The notes under the pieces were generated by a model that did no database searches, had not been told where the DNA came from, and saw nothing but the letters and a program-made list of their open reading frames with translations. A stretch of DNA of 64,000 nucleotides from Sphagnum magellanicum. Lineage: Eukaryota > Streptophyta > Sphagnopsida > Sphagnales > Sphagnaceae. Positions 12,101 through 22,800 of the stretch are shown here, piece by piece. The translations under genes were made by a program, and so were the position numbers. Location of the stretch: NCBI GenBank assembly GCA_021904315.1, contig CM038910.1:868001-932000 (forward strand), given 5' to 3'. Positions within the stretch are counted from its first letter, which is position 1. Each line of letters begins with the position of its first letter.

Positions 12101-14356
12101 GAGAAGGTTAATGGAAGAGAGTGCTCAGTTGCTGGGGGAACTGGAACCTCAAGATTGAGATTTTGGAAGGAGGTTGCAGACACATATGAGAAATTTGTGG
12201 TGGGTGCTTGTGGGCGAGCTGTTGCTCTCTCAGCTGGTGCATCAGAAACACTGGAAGAGGATGAACTTTTAGAGTACTGTGTTTTGAATTTTCTGTGCGA
12301 TGAGCTGCTTACGTCATGCCAAGATGCACCTCATGAGGTAAAGATGTTTTCAGCTTGAAATGGCCAGGTGATATGTAGATCTGCATTTATCAGTCTGAAA
12401 AAAGTTAGAGCTATCACTCTAGTAGAGCTATTCATACAGAACTAGTCTCAAAAGTTAGAGCTATCACTCTAGTAGTTCACTGCAGCTTGATTCAAGCAAA
12501 AGGCTACATTTGGCTGCTGATATATGGACTTCATGAATTGGTTAACCTGCAATGGCTGTATTTGAAGGAACCTATGCATTATGTGCTGGATATGTCATCT
12601 TTTTGGGAAATGCTCATAGGAGTGCCACCCCCCACAGTACTTGTATTTGCAAAGAGTTTCAAACAGTAGTTTGTGTTAAAGTTTTGAGTGGTATTTCATG
12701 AAACAGGTGATCCAACGGTTGGTGAGTGTCATTGATCAGTGTGCTGCAAGGACATCAGTTTTACCTTTAGAATCTGTTGCTCTTCTTCCTGCTCACTGTG
12801 GCAGATTTTCTATGACTTGTCTTGAAAAACTTTTCAAACTATGCAGGTTTATCCTCATCCTCTCTCTGCCAACAGTTTGCCACTTTATCACCACACATTG
12901 TGATAGGAGGAAATCCATTGGTTTTCTTGTTCTGCCAGTGTCTTTGAAATGGTGCTGGCTGGAAAATGGGTATTCTTGTTTCTACAGGAGAAAAGATGAG
13001 TATTTCCTGTTTTACCAGTATTGCTGTATTTTAGGGGAAGATATAACTTCAACCACTCCAGTTGTGTTTGTCAAATATTTGACCAAGTCTTGTCCAATAA
13101 TTTTTCTTTTGCAGCTGTGACAATCAACAACCACAGGAGTCCTCAAGAGTAGTTGTGAGTCGAATATCAATAACAATACTCATAGGACGTTGCAAAGCCA
13201 TTCTCCATCACTTTGCTGATGCTGAAAGAGAAGTTGGTAATTGAAATTCTCTTCCTGTTGCGAACTGTTTTCTAGTTGACCAACATGCCCCTTATGCATT
13301 TTTTCCATGGTCTTTTGTGTCTGTGTCTGTATGGCAGTTGGTCAGTTTTGATACTGGTGCAGACTTGGATGATTAGCTCCCAGCTCTTTTGACTGCTTGG
13401 TATCCAGACAATGGACATTCCTATGCTGTTTTCTCTAAACTAGTCAAGATATAGCTGATAATGGTAGCTCATGGTGCTGATTGAATGGGACATGGAAAAA
13501 ATATGATGAAATCAGGCTCTGCACTATTTCATAGTAGTTTTCTGATTGGGGGGGGGGGTGCTGGGGGGTGATGATGAAGGTGAGACATCAGTTCCACAGA
13601 TGACAACAGATGAAGTTGTGTTTGTACTTCGGGAGCTTGCAAAGCTTGTTCTACATCCTGTGACTGCTGATGCTCTCCATATCCCTCTCTATCGCAGAGA
13701 GGAATCCAAATCCAACCATTTACAGACCTCAGAATCAGGTCATGCATCCACTGGGTCTTTCAAAGTACATCAGAAATCGTGGGACCGAGGGCATTTGCTA
13801 CTCCTTTACACAAGTCTTTGTGAACTTGTCACCACGCGGTAAGGCTTTCAGTAGCATCTATTTTCCTCCTTTTACTGTCTGTAAGCAGAGCAGTTGCTAT
13901 AATCATAGCATGATCTAGCACCAATATTCAGCATTTTGGAAACCTTATAGTAATAAGACTAGTTACAGTCTTCTTTCATGGTAACAAGGTTAAAGCTCAA
14001 AGAAAGTACAAGCACTAGCAACACAGCAAACTCATTTGCTACAAGAAATAATGGCATCCATTGTATATTCTGTTTGTACAGAATGTAAAGTGATTGAACC
14101 TTCAGCATAGATTACCAAGAACTCAGCTGCAGTTGTTCAGAGTGCGGAATGCCAAGAATGTGTCAATGCTTTGTCCTTGTCCTCAGATTTATATTTGATC
14201 AGTGATATGCAACAGAGAAGAGTAATATCAAACATGCTGAGTATCATGGATTCTTGTCTTATTCCCATGTGTTTTCTGCTTTCTGACAGGGTGCTAGCAG
14301 TTACACTTTTATTGCAACCACCTTTACAGCTAGTTGGCTCACAACTGGGCCTATAA
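119..14356 (+). CDS. MON2: MON2 homologue, 5'-truncated by the window (28 exons)
   Basis: Large ARM/HEAT-type scaffold of the trans-Golgi/endosome, related to BIG/GBF Arf-GEFs but lacking Sec7. Exons placed from GT/AG sites and similarity to plant MON2: 119-267, 924-982, 1908-1965, 2471-2568, 2868-2883, 3231-3299, 3786-3845, 4239-4307, 4620-4827, 5052-5095, 5426-5749, 5918-5970, 6728-6776, 7114-7172, 7426-7565, 7683-7906, 8285-8413, 8596-8681, 9364-9479, 9769-9908, 10382-10505, 11030-11136, 11355-11821, 11992-12337, 12707-12846, 13115-13236, 13580-13838, 14290-14356. All junction phases agree, giving about 1,259 codons to the TAA at 14354. Recognisable blocks are VATLTDEALD, ALRTLFNI, VALDALDRAICGVLG, LKILLHVLE, AQKQWDETLVLVLGG, FWKEVADTYEKF, LPLESVALLPAHCGRFS and VVFVLRELAKLV. 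The N-terminal part (about 430 residues in homologues) lies before the window. An extra exon between 267 and 924 is possible. Confidence 0.93.
1139..1470 (+). repeat. Dispersed intronic repeat, copy A, with internal 98-bp duplication
   Basis: This MON2 intron contains a sequence family that recurs at 6285-6505 (+), 45166-45410 (-) and 52560-52795 (-). Shared landmarks in order are ACTGAGTCTTCC, TTGCTTCTGGAAATGTG, AGAAACTCAGGATGCA, GCTGATGAAGTCAG, GGCAGCTAGTCACTGC, TTCATGATGA and AAGGTTATGACTGCA. In this copy the 3' part is tandemly duplicated (from about 1275 and about 1373, period 98 bp). No ORF was seen. It could be a SINE- or MITE-like family. Confidence 0.75.
2868..2883 (+). other. MON2: 16-nt micro-exon of MON2
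   Basis: After the acceptor TTCTCAG, 16 bases are followed by the donor GTATGG. They complete a split codon and encode the residues before ALRTLFNI (NKNVQ here, PKNVQ in homologues). Without them the flanking exons 2471-2568 and 3231-3299 are out of phase; with them the frame is continuous. Confidence 0.8.
6285..6505 (+). repeat. Dispersed intronic repeat, copy B
   Basis: This lies in the MON2 intron between 5970 and 6728. It is colinear with copies A, C and D: TTGCTTCTGGAAATGTGACA, AGAAACTCAGGATGCA, then CATGGCAGCTTGTCACTGC and CTCACAAGGTTATGACTGCA. A shorter 5' piece of the same family is at about 7246-7285. Confidence 0.75.
10573..10816 (+). repeat. Two-copy tandem duplication, period 121 bp
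   Basis: Two near-identical copies begin with TACAGGGTACAGTACACATA at 10573 and 10694. Both end in AGTAGCTTGCAAGTCT. They lie in the MON2 intron between 10505 and 11030. A few substitutions separate the copies, so the duplication is fairly young. Confidence 0.85.
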
Positions 14357-15660
14357 CTACAGCAACATGGGGAGAAACTTCTTCTTGAGGTCAATTTCAT
14401 CAGGTAGTTATTACATTAAATCTTTTTTTCCAGTTGGCCTTGAATTCAGTGCTTCCAATTGGTTAATGGATAATTTGGAGCCATTTCCCCCTATTGTGTA
14501 GTCAAAGCAGGTGAAGGAAACTGAGAATCTACAATGTACATTTAGTTGTGTGTGGCCCATTGTTAGTTGTTTCTTTAGGTGCATTACATCCACAATGGTC
14601 TGCAATTTGCGCTGTAGAAAATTTGCTGAACTTTGTTTGTCTAGGACGATTTTACTTTAAAGTAGTGATATATTCTGTTCAATAGGATATGGTGATGCAT
14701 ACACATGGAAGTTACCTGTATGGTGTCCGAGCTGTTGCATTGGACCTCCCATTCCGCATAGCAGTTCCATGCAGAATGATGAATTCTGGAGTGCTAGGAT
14801 AGGTTAAAAGGATACATTGGTTTTTTGCAGCTTCGACTTTTGTTTTTCTCTCTCAAAAGAGCAAGTACTTTTTCAATTGAAAGAACTGATTCACAAAGGT
14901 GGTCCAATCCATCTGCCCAGACTGTAACCAAGTTTTAGCCAGATGTTTTCTTTTATTTCTTCAGAATGTCTGAGTGAATTTGACCTGTTACAAAGCGTGT
15001 GATCGTCACCCACCCTATGAAATAAATCATTGCTGTGTTTTTTGCTTAAACTTGACCTGAGCGTTTAGCTCTTGTAATGTGCAGTGACCCCTTCTCTAAT
15101 TATACCAGGATTCAAAGGATTTCGTGAAATTACTGCTCAGATTTGTATGGTTGCATTTGGTGAAGTTTCAGGCAAGTTCACTTGTTGTGGGCAGTTTGTT
15201 GACTCCTTATGGGGAGATATTATTCCCCTTAGATTTAAGTTCTAATTACTCCTATCTCATTTATAAGAGCTTGCTTTGTATGGCATTTGATTACTTTTAG
15301 AATAGATGTGCTGTGAGGAGGATTGTTGGGCGTATGCCTACTTCTCTTCTTATGGGCAAAAAAGGACATTCTTCTGCAGGAACTCCAGAGTCAACTATGG
15401 TTCAAGGCCAACTAGTCACATTTCTGTGAGACCCAGACAAAGGAGACAAGCTCAACTTGGGAGTTCTGGAGTTAAACAGGAAATGATAGCCTCTACGTTA
15501 AGAGGTTCATGTGAGACAGGTATTGTCACACCTCAGACCGCAAAATTTGTGCTCATAGCTAATAGAATTTCTCAGATGCCCTGCCATTTCAAGCAGTGCT
15601 TTCCCATATACATATAGCTACATCCATATCAGGAACTTGGCCCGTAATAGTCTTATGATA
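14357..15660 (+). other. Region downstream of MON2 stop; probable 3' UTR plus unassigned ORF remnant
   Basis: No gene was recognised. A short open stretch at about 15302-15430 reads RCAVRRIVGRMPTSLLMGKK and ends in TGA after GQLVTFL. It is not part of any MON2 protein I know. It may be 3' UTR of MON2 or debris of another gene. Confidence 0.3.
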
Positions 15661-15667
15661 ACTCTTG

Positions 15668-16515
15668 TCATGAGGGTTTTCTCAGAAGAATATCCCTTGT
15701 CTTCAGCATATTCCAGTAGGGCTTTCTATCTTTAGCATACTCCTGGATACCAAGAATTTCCTTCCACTGCTTAATGTGAGGATGTTTAACCATCAGTCTT
15801 TCTAGAGAGTTATATTCATCTTCTGCAATGAGCCTCCCTGATTGTATCCCAAGTGTAACTTCCTTCCTCAAAGGATACTACTGGGTAAAGCTTGCCAAAT
15901 ACCACCCAACACTTCATTCCTTTATTCTTATAAAGTATGGATGTTCAATTGATTGTTCAGCTTCTTCTAGTTGCCTGATTGTAGGAGGTTTGTCTAATAT
16001 GAGTTCTGCTTCGTTGGCTTGATCTTCTAGGACACTGTGTTACTACTCTCAATTCTTCAACTTCTTGTATTGCCTCTCTTGTAAGATTCTCTCTACCATG
16101 TGTAAGATGATCATTAACTATCGAAGGTAGAACTTTTTTGCTGGGATCTATTGGTATGTTTGGTACCTTTTCTTTTTAGCATGTGAAGGAAAGCCATAAG
16201 CTCTTTGTGTCACTCTTCTATTGATTTATTTCTCTGTTCTAAAGTCTTAAATGCCATATGCAAAGTCTTTATTACGTCAGGCTTTCTGTTCTTGTGGATG
16301 TCACAAAACAGTGAAGCTTTTCTTGCAGTATGATCACATTGTCTGTGATGAACACCATTTTCAACTCTTGCTCTAGACTGTGGAAGCTTTACCAGACTTC
16401 CATCCTTGTTCTTTATTGCAAAAAAGAATGTCAGATAGTCCATTGTGATGTGATAAGACATGCCCAAAGAAATTACAGAACCAGTGTAATTTTTAAGGAT
16501 TCCTTGAAGAGGCAT
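15668..16515 (-). pseudogene. Unrecognised degenerate coding remnant
   Basis: Several short minus-strand reading frames follow one another with intervening stops and frame changes. One includes EVTLGIQSGRLIAEDEYNS, another ARKASLFCDIHKNRKPDVIK. Amino-acid composition looks coding-like rather than random, but no family was recognised. It lies between MON2 and the hAT relic and is probably an old transposon or gene fragment. Confidence 0.3.
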
Positions 16516-17494
16516 ATTTGGCTATTCTGACCTTGAGCTAGTAGCCTAAGTGGCTACAAGCACATGCTTAGATGTCTTAAAATTGGCTACACAGAGAAAA
16601 AAGAAATTGCAAGGTGCCGATTTTCTCCTTATAGTAGTGGGGTCACTGATTCGGCTACAACAAGGTTTTTGGTGTGGGGTAATATTGTCGAATGCAATTT
16701 TAATAGAGTCTGCATTTAGGTGACAGTAGAGAGATTTGAGAAGCCTTTTGGCCATTGTGATGAAATTGGAGTGTCAAATTTTGAAGATTAGCTTCCAACT
16801 ATTGGAGCTCTCAATGTTCATGTGAGGGAGTTCAATCCTTGTCACAAATGACATTGCACCCAGTGGCAGCACATGATCTTACTTGCAACCCACACATTAG
16901 TTCTAGACTCCATTGCTTAAAGAAAAACTTCAAATGGGAGAGGAGAAAATTACCTTGAAGCCAAGCTAGTCGGCATCATGGAAACATAAGGTTGTTTGTT
17001 ACAAGATTCAACCTTAACTTGATTTCTCCACTGTCCAACCACAGAAGTTCAACACACATGGTCCATGATTCACAAGAAGCTAATCCCAAACAAAAAGAAT
17101 CCATGATCCAAAATCCAAAAGTCCATACAAGCAAGAATGCAACATGCAAGGGCTTTAAAGAGGAGATAAAATTTAATAGTAGAATCTATTCATCATTCAA
17201 CCTTTGTTACAATGTAGCAAAACATGCTAGAAAATGAGCCAAGCAATGGCATATTAGCATCCCAACATTTACAATGTGCATCACCAAGGTTTGTGACTTT
17301 ATATGGGCATGGATTCTAGAATGTCTCATGGACTGCAATCACCAATGTAAAACAATTATCTACTTCAAAAACCTAGAACTCTGAGTTTGATGCATGGCAT
17401 TAAGTAATATAACATGCCAAGTGAACCATTGTAGTTAGAACCTAGAAGATAATTCTAAAGCCAAAATCAAAGATGTCACTATGTTGTCCACAAT

Positions 17495-19098
17495 TCAAGC
17501 TAGAAGACCTATCCTGGCTTTCTCATTGGTCCAATCTATGATGGCATCATTGTAAGGAAAGGAATCAATAGTGTAGAAGGGTTGTGCAAACATACGAACC
17601 ACTAGATCCAAATGCTCACAAAGTCTGTTCCACATTCTTGTCTTCATGAAGGTTAAGGTTGAAAAAGTTCTTTCATCCTCAACAAACCCCATGATTTGGA
17701 CCACAACTAATTCTACCACCTTAATGAACTCAGAGAGGCGTGCACATAATAATGCATTGGAGGTAAGCTTTTTCCATAATCTAGAAATTGGATTGAAATC
17801 CATGGGTTGGTCCATAGACCATTGAACGTTTGACATCAAGGATGATCTTGAAGAAGGAGGCTTGCAAGTTTAGAATATTTGCATCAAGAAATGTTGGGAT
17901 CCATGTCTAAGAGGATCCAAGCTTTCTAGGCTAATAATAATTTTTTTTCAAAACATCCATGTGAATAGGGAAGCTAGACTCACACGTGCTTTTGAACCAA
18001 TATTACAAATAAACCACACCTAAAACATCCATCACATCATGTGCATGAAATCATTTTTCAAGTTCATCACTAACCTTTGTTGTAGCTTGGGAACACTACA
18101 TTTGCACATTGTTCATGGAATGTTGGAAGAAAGCATGAGTCACAAGCAGATATAATGTTGTTTCAAGGCAATGACAATGCATCATGGTAAAAATGCTAGC
18201 AATCTGAAAACTAAGATTTTCCAACCCCATATTCAGGTCAAGTGCCCATTCATGCATCACCACATTAGAAGTTTCATTCAACAAATTTCGATAACCATGG
18301 AACACATCACTTAAGTAGGCATTATGGGGGCCATTGTACCAGTAATACAAATATGTGTGGCATAATTTCATAGCAACAACAAAATCACATACAAAACACT
18401 CTTGAAATTGGGAGAATTTCATCAATTCATTCAATCCTTCAAGCATGGGCATGATGCAAAAGAGGCCCAACATTACCTCCAAGTCACAAAGAAGTTTCAG
18501 ATTATGGGCAACCTGTGTGATAGTGTCGACATCTCGATGCATCTTCAAGACCAAGGCATTGTATTCTAACAAAACCCTCTTGGCTATAAGTAGCATTGAA
18601 ATCCAATGCGTCTTGATGTTTATGAGAATCTATTGCCCCCCTATTTCCATGATGTCAACTAGTTTGATGAACTCTTGAGTTTTCTTTGGGCTATAAGAAA
18701 AAGAAGAATACAAGCTCTTCATAACATCTTCAATTTTCCCCACAATGCCCGTCTTAGAAAGTGTTTACACAACCAAATTTGTGTGATGACTCGTGCAATG
18801 CACACCAATCATGAACAATGTAGTTTGGGTTTTAAGTTGGAGTGTCACACCTATTCTAACACCCTGAAAGACATTTAATCCATCAACTCCAAATGTGATC
18901 AACTTGGATGCAATATTTTCTTGTGTTAGATCACCATATAAAACCAAAACATCCACCAAAATGCACTTAAAGTTATTTGAAGTGGCCCCATCAACCACTT
19001 GTTGCAATGACAATCACAAAAAAATTCTTTGCCAACTTCCAACCACATATGCATGTATCAAAACCCATGATTGTTGGTCACAAGTTGTGACTTCATCA
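17495..19098 (-). pseudogene. hAT-family transposase, C-terminal half (degenerate)
   Basis: The minus strand encodes blocks typical of plant hAT transposases. These are CDEVTTCDQQSWVLIHAYVV at the broken edge, KLITFGVDGLNVFQG carrying a conserved Asp, MIGVHCTSHHTNL, then near the C-terminus VEDERTFSTLTFMKTRMWN and CEHLDLVVRMFAQPFY. Stops and frameshifts interrupt the frame, so it is inactive. The N-terminal half lies at 37509-38457 on the same strand. Rejoining across the 19099-37508 element restores SLSC-DEVTT, so this was one transposon copy before the insertion. The hAT terminal inverted repeats were not located. Confidence 0.8.
19096..19098 (+). repeat. Left target-site duplication (TCA) of the CACTA element
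   Basis: TCA directly precedes the CACTA terminus and is repeated at 37509-37511 directly after TAGTG. Three-base duplications are the rule for CACTA transposons. Confidence 0.8.
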
Positions 19099-19245
19099 CA
19101 CTAATAGAAAACCTAGGATTTACGACTGGTGTTTACGACTAGTTTTTAGTCGTAGGCGACATTTTACAACTATTTTGCTATTAGTCGCCTAAGACAAGTC
19201 GCAAGCGACAAATAGTCGCAAAAACCAGTTACATCAGCATGACGT
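19099..19245 (+). repeat. Left terminal and subterminal repeats of the CACTA element
   Basis: The terminus CACTAATAGAAAAC is followed by TTTACGACTGG, TTTACGACTAG, TTAGTCGTAGGCGAC, TTAGTCGCC, AAGTCGCAAGCGAC and ATAGTCGCAA. These are direct and inverted versions of one short motif. The right end carries the same motif family. Confidence 0.8.
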
Positions 19246-19540
19246 CACCAAATGGTGGATGGAGCCTAAATGTAGTACATAGGTAGTATATACGATTTCA
19301 TCCGATGGTATCCTAATCGTGTGAGTAAGGAGTGGCCATGTTTTTTCCGATTAACTAATGGGTTGTTGCCACATGGCATGATTTCTAGTATTTGGGAAAC
19401 CAAATTGTGATATTGAATTTTCTAAATCAAATGGCCAAGAAATGGCCACGTCTTTTCTGTTTGGCTAATCCAAATGTGCCACGTGTCTCAATATGAGCAT
19501 TTTGAACTTTTGAATCGCCATGTGTCACATGGTCCCAATA

Positions 19541-19806
19541 TTAGGGTTAGGGTTAGGGCTAGGGTCCCACTCTTAGGGTTACGGTTAGGGTTAGGGTCTC
19601 ATTATTAGGGTTAAGGTTAGGGTTAGGGCTAGGGCTAGGGTCCCACTATTAGGGTTAGGGTTAAGGTCCCACTATTAGGGTTAGGGTCCCACTATTAGGG
19701 TTAGGGTTAAGGTTCCATTATTAGGGTTAAGGTTAGGGTTCCATTATTAGGGTTAGGGTTAGGGTCCCACTATTAGGGTTAGGGTTAGGGTTTAGGGTTT
19801 AGGGTT
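19541..19806 (+). repeat. Interstitial telomere-like array (TTAGGG with TCCCACTA spacers)
   Basis: Runs of two to four TTAGGG or TTTAGGG units are separated by GTCCCACTATTA or GTTCCATTATTA. The sequence gives a higher-order repeat of about 20-35 bp. It starts about 440 bp inside the left end of the CACTA element. It is too interrupted and too far inside to be a chromosome end. Confidence 0.9.
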
Positions 19807-22800
19807 CATATGTTTTGTTCAATGTGTTATGTAGAATTGCCAAGAGTGCTTGTCAACAACAGATCGATCAACAAAACTCTACAATCACTGAGAAACACAT
19901 GCACAAGGCAAAGAATTGCATATTCCAAAAGGAAAGTTACAAAATTGTGGGAACATTTTCCAAGGTTCAGCAATAGCAAAAAAACATTGTGCAACAGAAA
20001 GGTGCTTTTCAGGCCTCGACTACCAATTGATGCCAAAGAAGAAAATTTTTGCAATGGCCTAGCTTGAGTGCTATCCCTTTTTCCTTGTCTGGGTTCTCGA
20101 ATTCCAGAACACTCTGAGATTCTTGAAGACTCCAGGGCGTAAGACTGCCCCCACATGTTCCTCTCTTGCAAAACCCTGAGCTCAGGTGATGCTTGAATTT
20201 TGAATGCTTTAAATATCTTTACACTACTTATTATCACTAATGACAATGGGGTTTTTTTAATAATTATATATTTTCAAAGTGCCTTGATTTTTCACAAAAT
20301 ACATATATAATTTTGTTGACAACAATGGGGGGTGGGGGTTAACATTCATCCCATGACAACATTTTCTTAATTGCTTAACATTGTCGATGAAAATGATTTT
20401 TTTAATTTTAAAAATTATTTTGGTCCCATCATCATATTTTCCCTTATAGTCATATTATCCATCATTATTAATTGACATTCAAGTTTGAAATATTAATACT
20501 TGGACAACAAATAAAAATGGATATATATTTTTTTTTAATTTTTTTTTTAATTTTCCAATCATGGATGATTTCATCCAATAATTTATTTATTTAATACAAT
20601 TAATAAACAAAATTCATCCATGAAAAATGACATTCATCCATATGAAATCATTCATCTATGGACACGTTCATCCATGTAGGTGGATTAAAATCACATTAAG
20701 CTTTAAATTATAAGTTCCAAACTCCAAGCTCAAGCTTTCCCCTCATGCACAAACCATCTTCTGACAAAATTGGCCCTTTTCACCCCCTAATCGTGAATCT
20801 TTACCAAAAAATTCCTTTGAGTTGGAAATTCCAAATGAAGTTAATCCATTTAAGGGGTTGTGACTTTTAACAAGTCTTGAACCTTCAAAATGTCATTTGA
20901 AGGTTAAAATCTTGTATAAATTGATTGTTTTGGGTGTCATTGGAAATATCTGAAAAGAAAAAATATTTATATTGGGCGCACATTCCTTGAATAAAGGTGT
21001 AACATGATAATTGCAAACATTCAAAAATCAAAACACAAATTATCCAAAAGCTACTCAACCAATCAAAACATGAATTAAATGTGCAAATTCAAAAACTTTT
21101 TATGACATTAGAAAATGGTCATCATATAGGGCATTACTAGAATGGGTTGCATGCCCAAATCAATTGTGTTTTTCCAAAGTTATAACACTTAAATTTTTGA
21201 CACTAGATGTATTTATTTCAGAATTCATATTGCCCTTTTCCCCCACCCCCCCCCCAACTTATATTTGAGTGCACAAGGACACATTGATTTGGTTGAAAAA
21301 TTCAACAATTTTAGAGGCTAAGAGATAGCTTCATTTTGGGCATGTGAGGGCACCTTTTATAGCTCTTTCCAACAAAACAAATAATTCAATAATTGACATA
21401 CACCTTGAAAATGTTATTGTCAAGTTTTTTCCATAGTGTAATAGATATGACATGAATGATATTTTTAATGCTCTTAAGCATGATATATTTTGCTAATTTA
21501 ATCTTGGCATTAGTTTTTTTATAGGTAACATGACATCTAGGTGTATTGAAATCTAAAATGTTTTTGTTAATTGACAATAAATGTATACCTTACTTCAAGG
21601 TTAGATTTGTCATTAAATAATTGTCAAAATAGTGAAATGATTTTTTGTGAAAATAGGAAGTGGCATGTTGAAAATTGTCATAATTATCATAGGCTACACT
21701 TTGAATAATTTCACTACTCGTATGACAATATCATAATATATCATGGAAAATTCAATAATTTCCAATTTTATTAACAAATTGATTCTTTTCATTAAAAATG
21801 TGTTCATAATGTCAATGTGGAAACTAACTTTAGGCTAGGGTAATAACTTAATAAATGAAATTTATGTCTAATAGGTAGAAGGCATTAAATGTGAACACCT
21901 ATTAAATTCCTTGTTTGTTGAGATTATGATGATGTTAAAGGTAGAAATTGATTATTGAATTTTTGTTTACATAGTTACCTAGGGTCAAAAGTGGGTTTTG
22001 TTCACCCTAATGAATAAAGGGGATAAGTTATTTGAAAGTCTACCACTAAATTTATGGATGTTTACATAAGAGGATGATTACATGTGAAAAGTGTCACAAG
22101 ATTCAACAAATTGAAAGATGAATTTTTATTTGATCTTTTGAAGTAACCTTGGCAAGATTTAGTTCATCCTTGGTGGAAAGACGACATGAGGATTCTACTC
22201 AAAATTAATATTTTAAGAAATGATGATTTAAAAAAAGATTAAAAAATCAACTTTTAAGTAATAATTGACACCAAATATTTTTCAATTTATTTCTAAAAAT
22301 AACATCCTTAGAGTTGAGAATATTACTACCAAAGAAATAAGTATTAGTAGATAGGTCAAGCCCAACCTTTTTTTAAAAAAATCTTTTATCTTTAAGTTCA
22401 TTCTTTTTCTTGGTCATTCCATTGATTCCAAACTCATTTTCATATTTTTTGAAATGTTGAAATTTTGTTGGTTGATTTGTAGCTTATGGTTTTTTTCTTA
22501 AAACTCCCATAGGAACAACAAGGTAATGCAAAACACATGTTAATTGTTTAAGACACTTGCAGTAAATGATATGGAGCAAGTTTTGTTTTTAACATTATGT
22601 GTCATGGGTTTGTTTTAGTTTTGTTGGTTGATCTAGTTTTGTGTTATGTGTTAACCCAAAGAGGTGCAATTATGAAGCAAGGCAAGGATTCAGGTATGTG
22701 ATTAATCGGGTATATAAGACTCGATTCTTTAACAAAAACCTATATGGGCAAAAAGGTTCCTTTATCAAGGTTTTTGGATTACCCCCTTCAAAACACATGT

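Noticed and set aside
11972..12183. Minus-strand ORFs overlapping MON2 exons
   Set aside because: They mirror the coding strand of well-supported exons and have no splice structure or homology of their own.
13549..13567. G-tract as a regulatory quadruplex
   Set aside because: A single homopolymer run within an intron just before an exon; nothing else supports a function.
19541..19806. True chromosome end or telomere
   Set aside because: Units are interrupted by TCCCACTATTA spacers and non-telomeric sequence continues on both sides.
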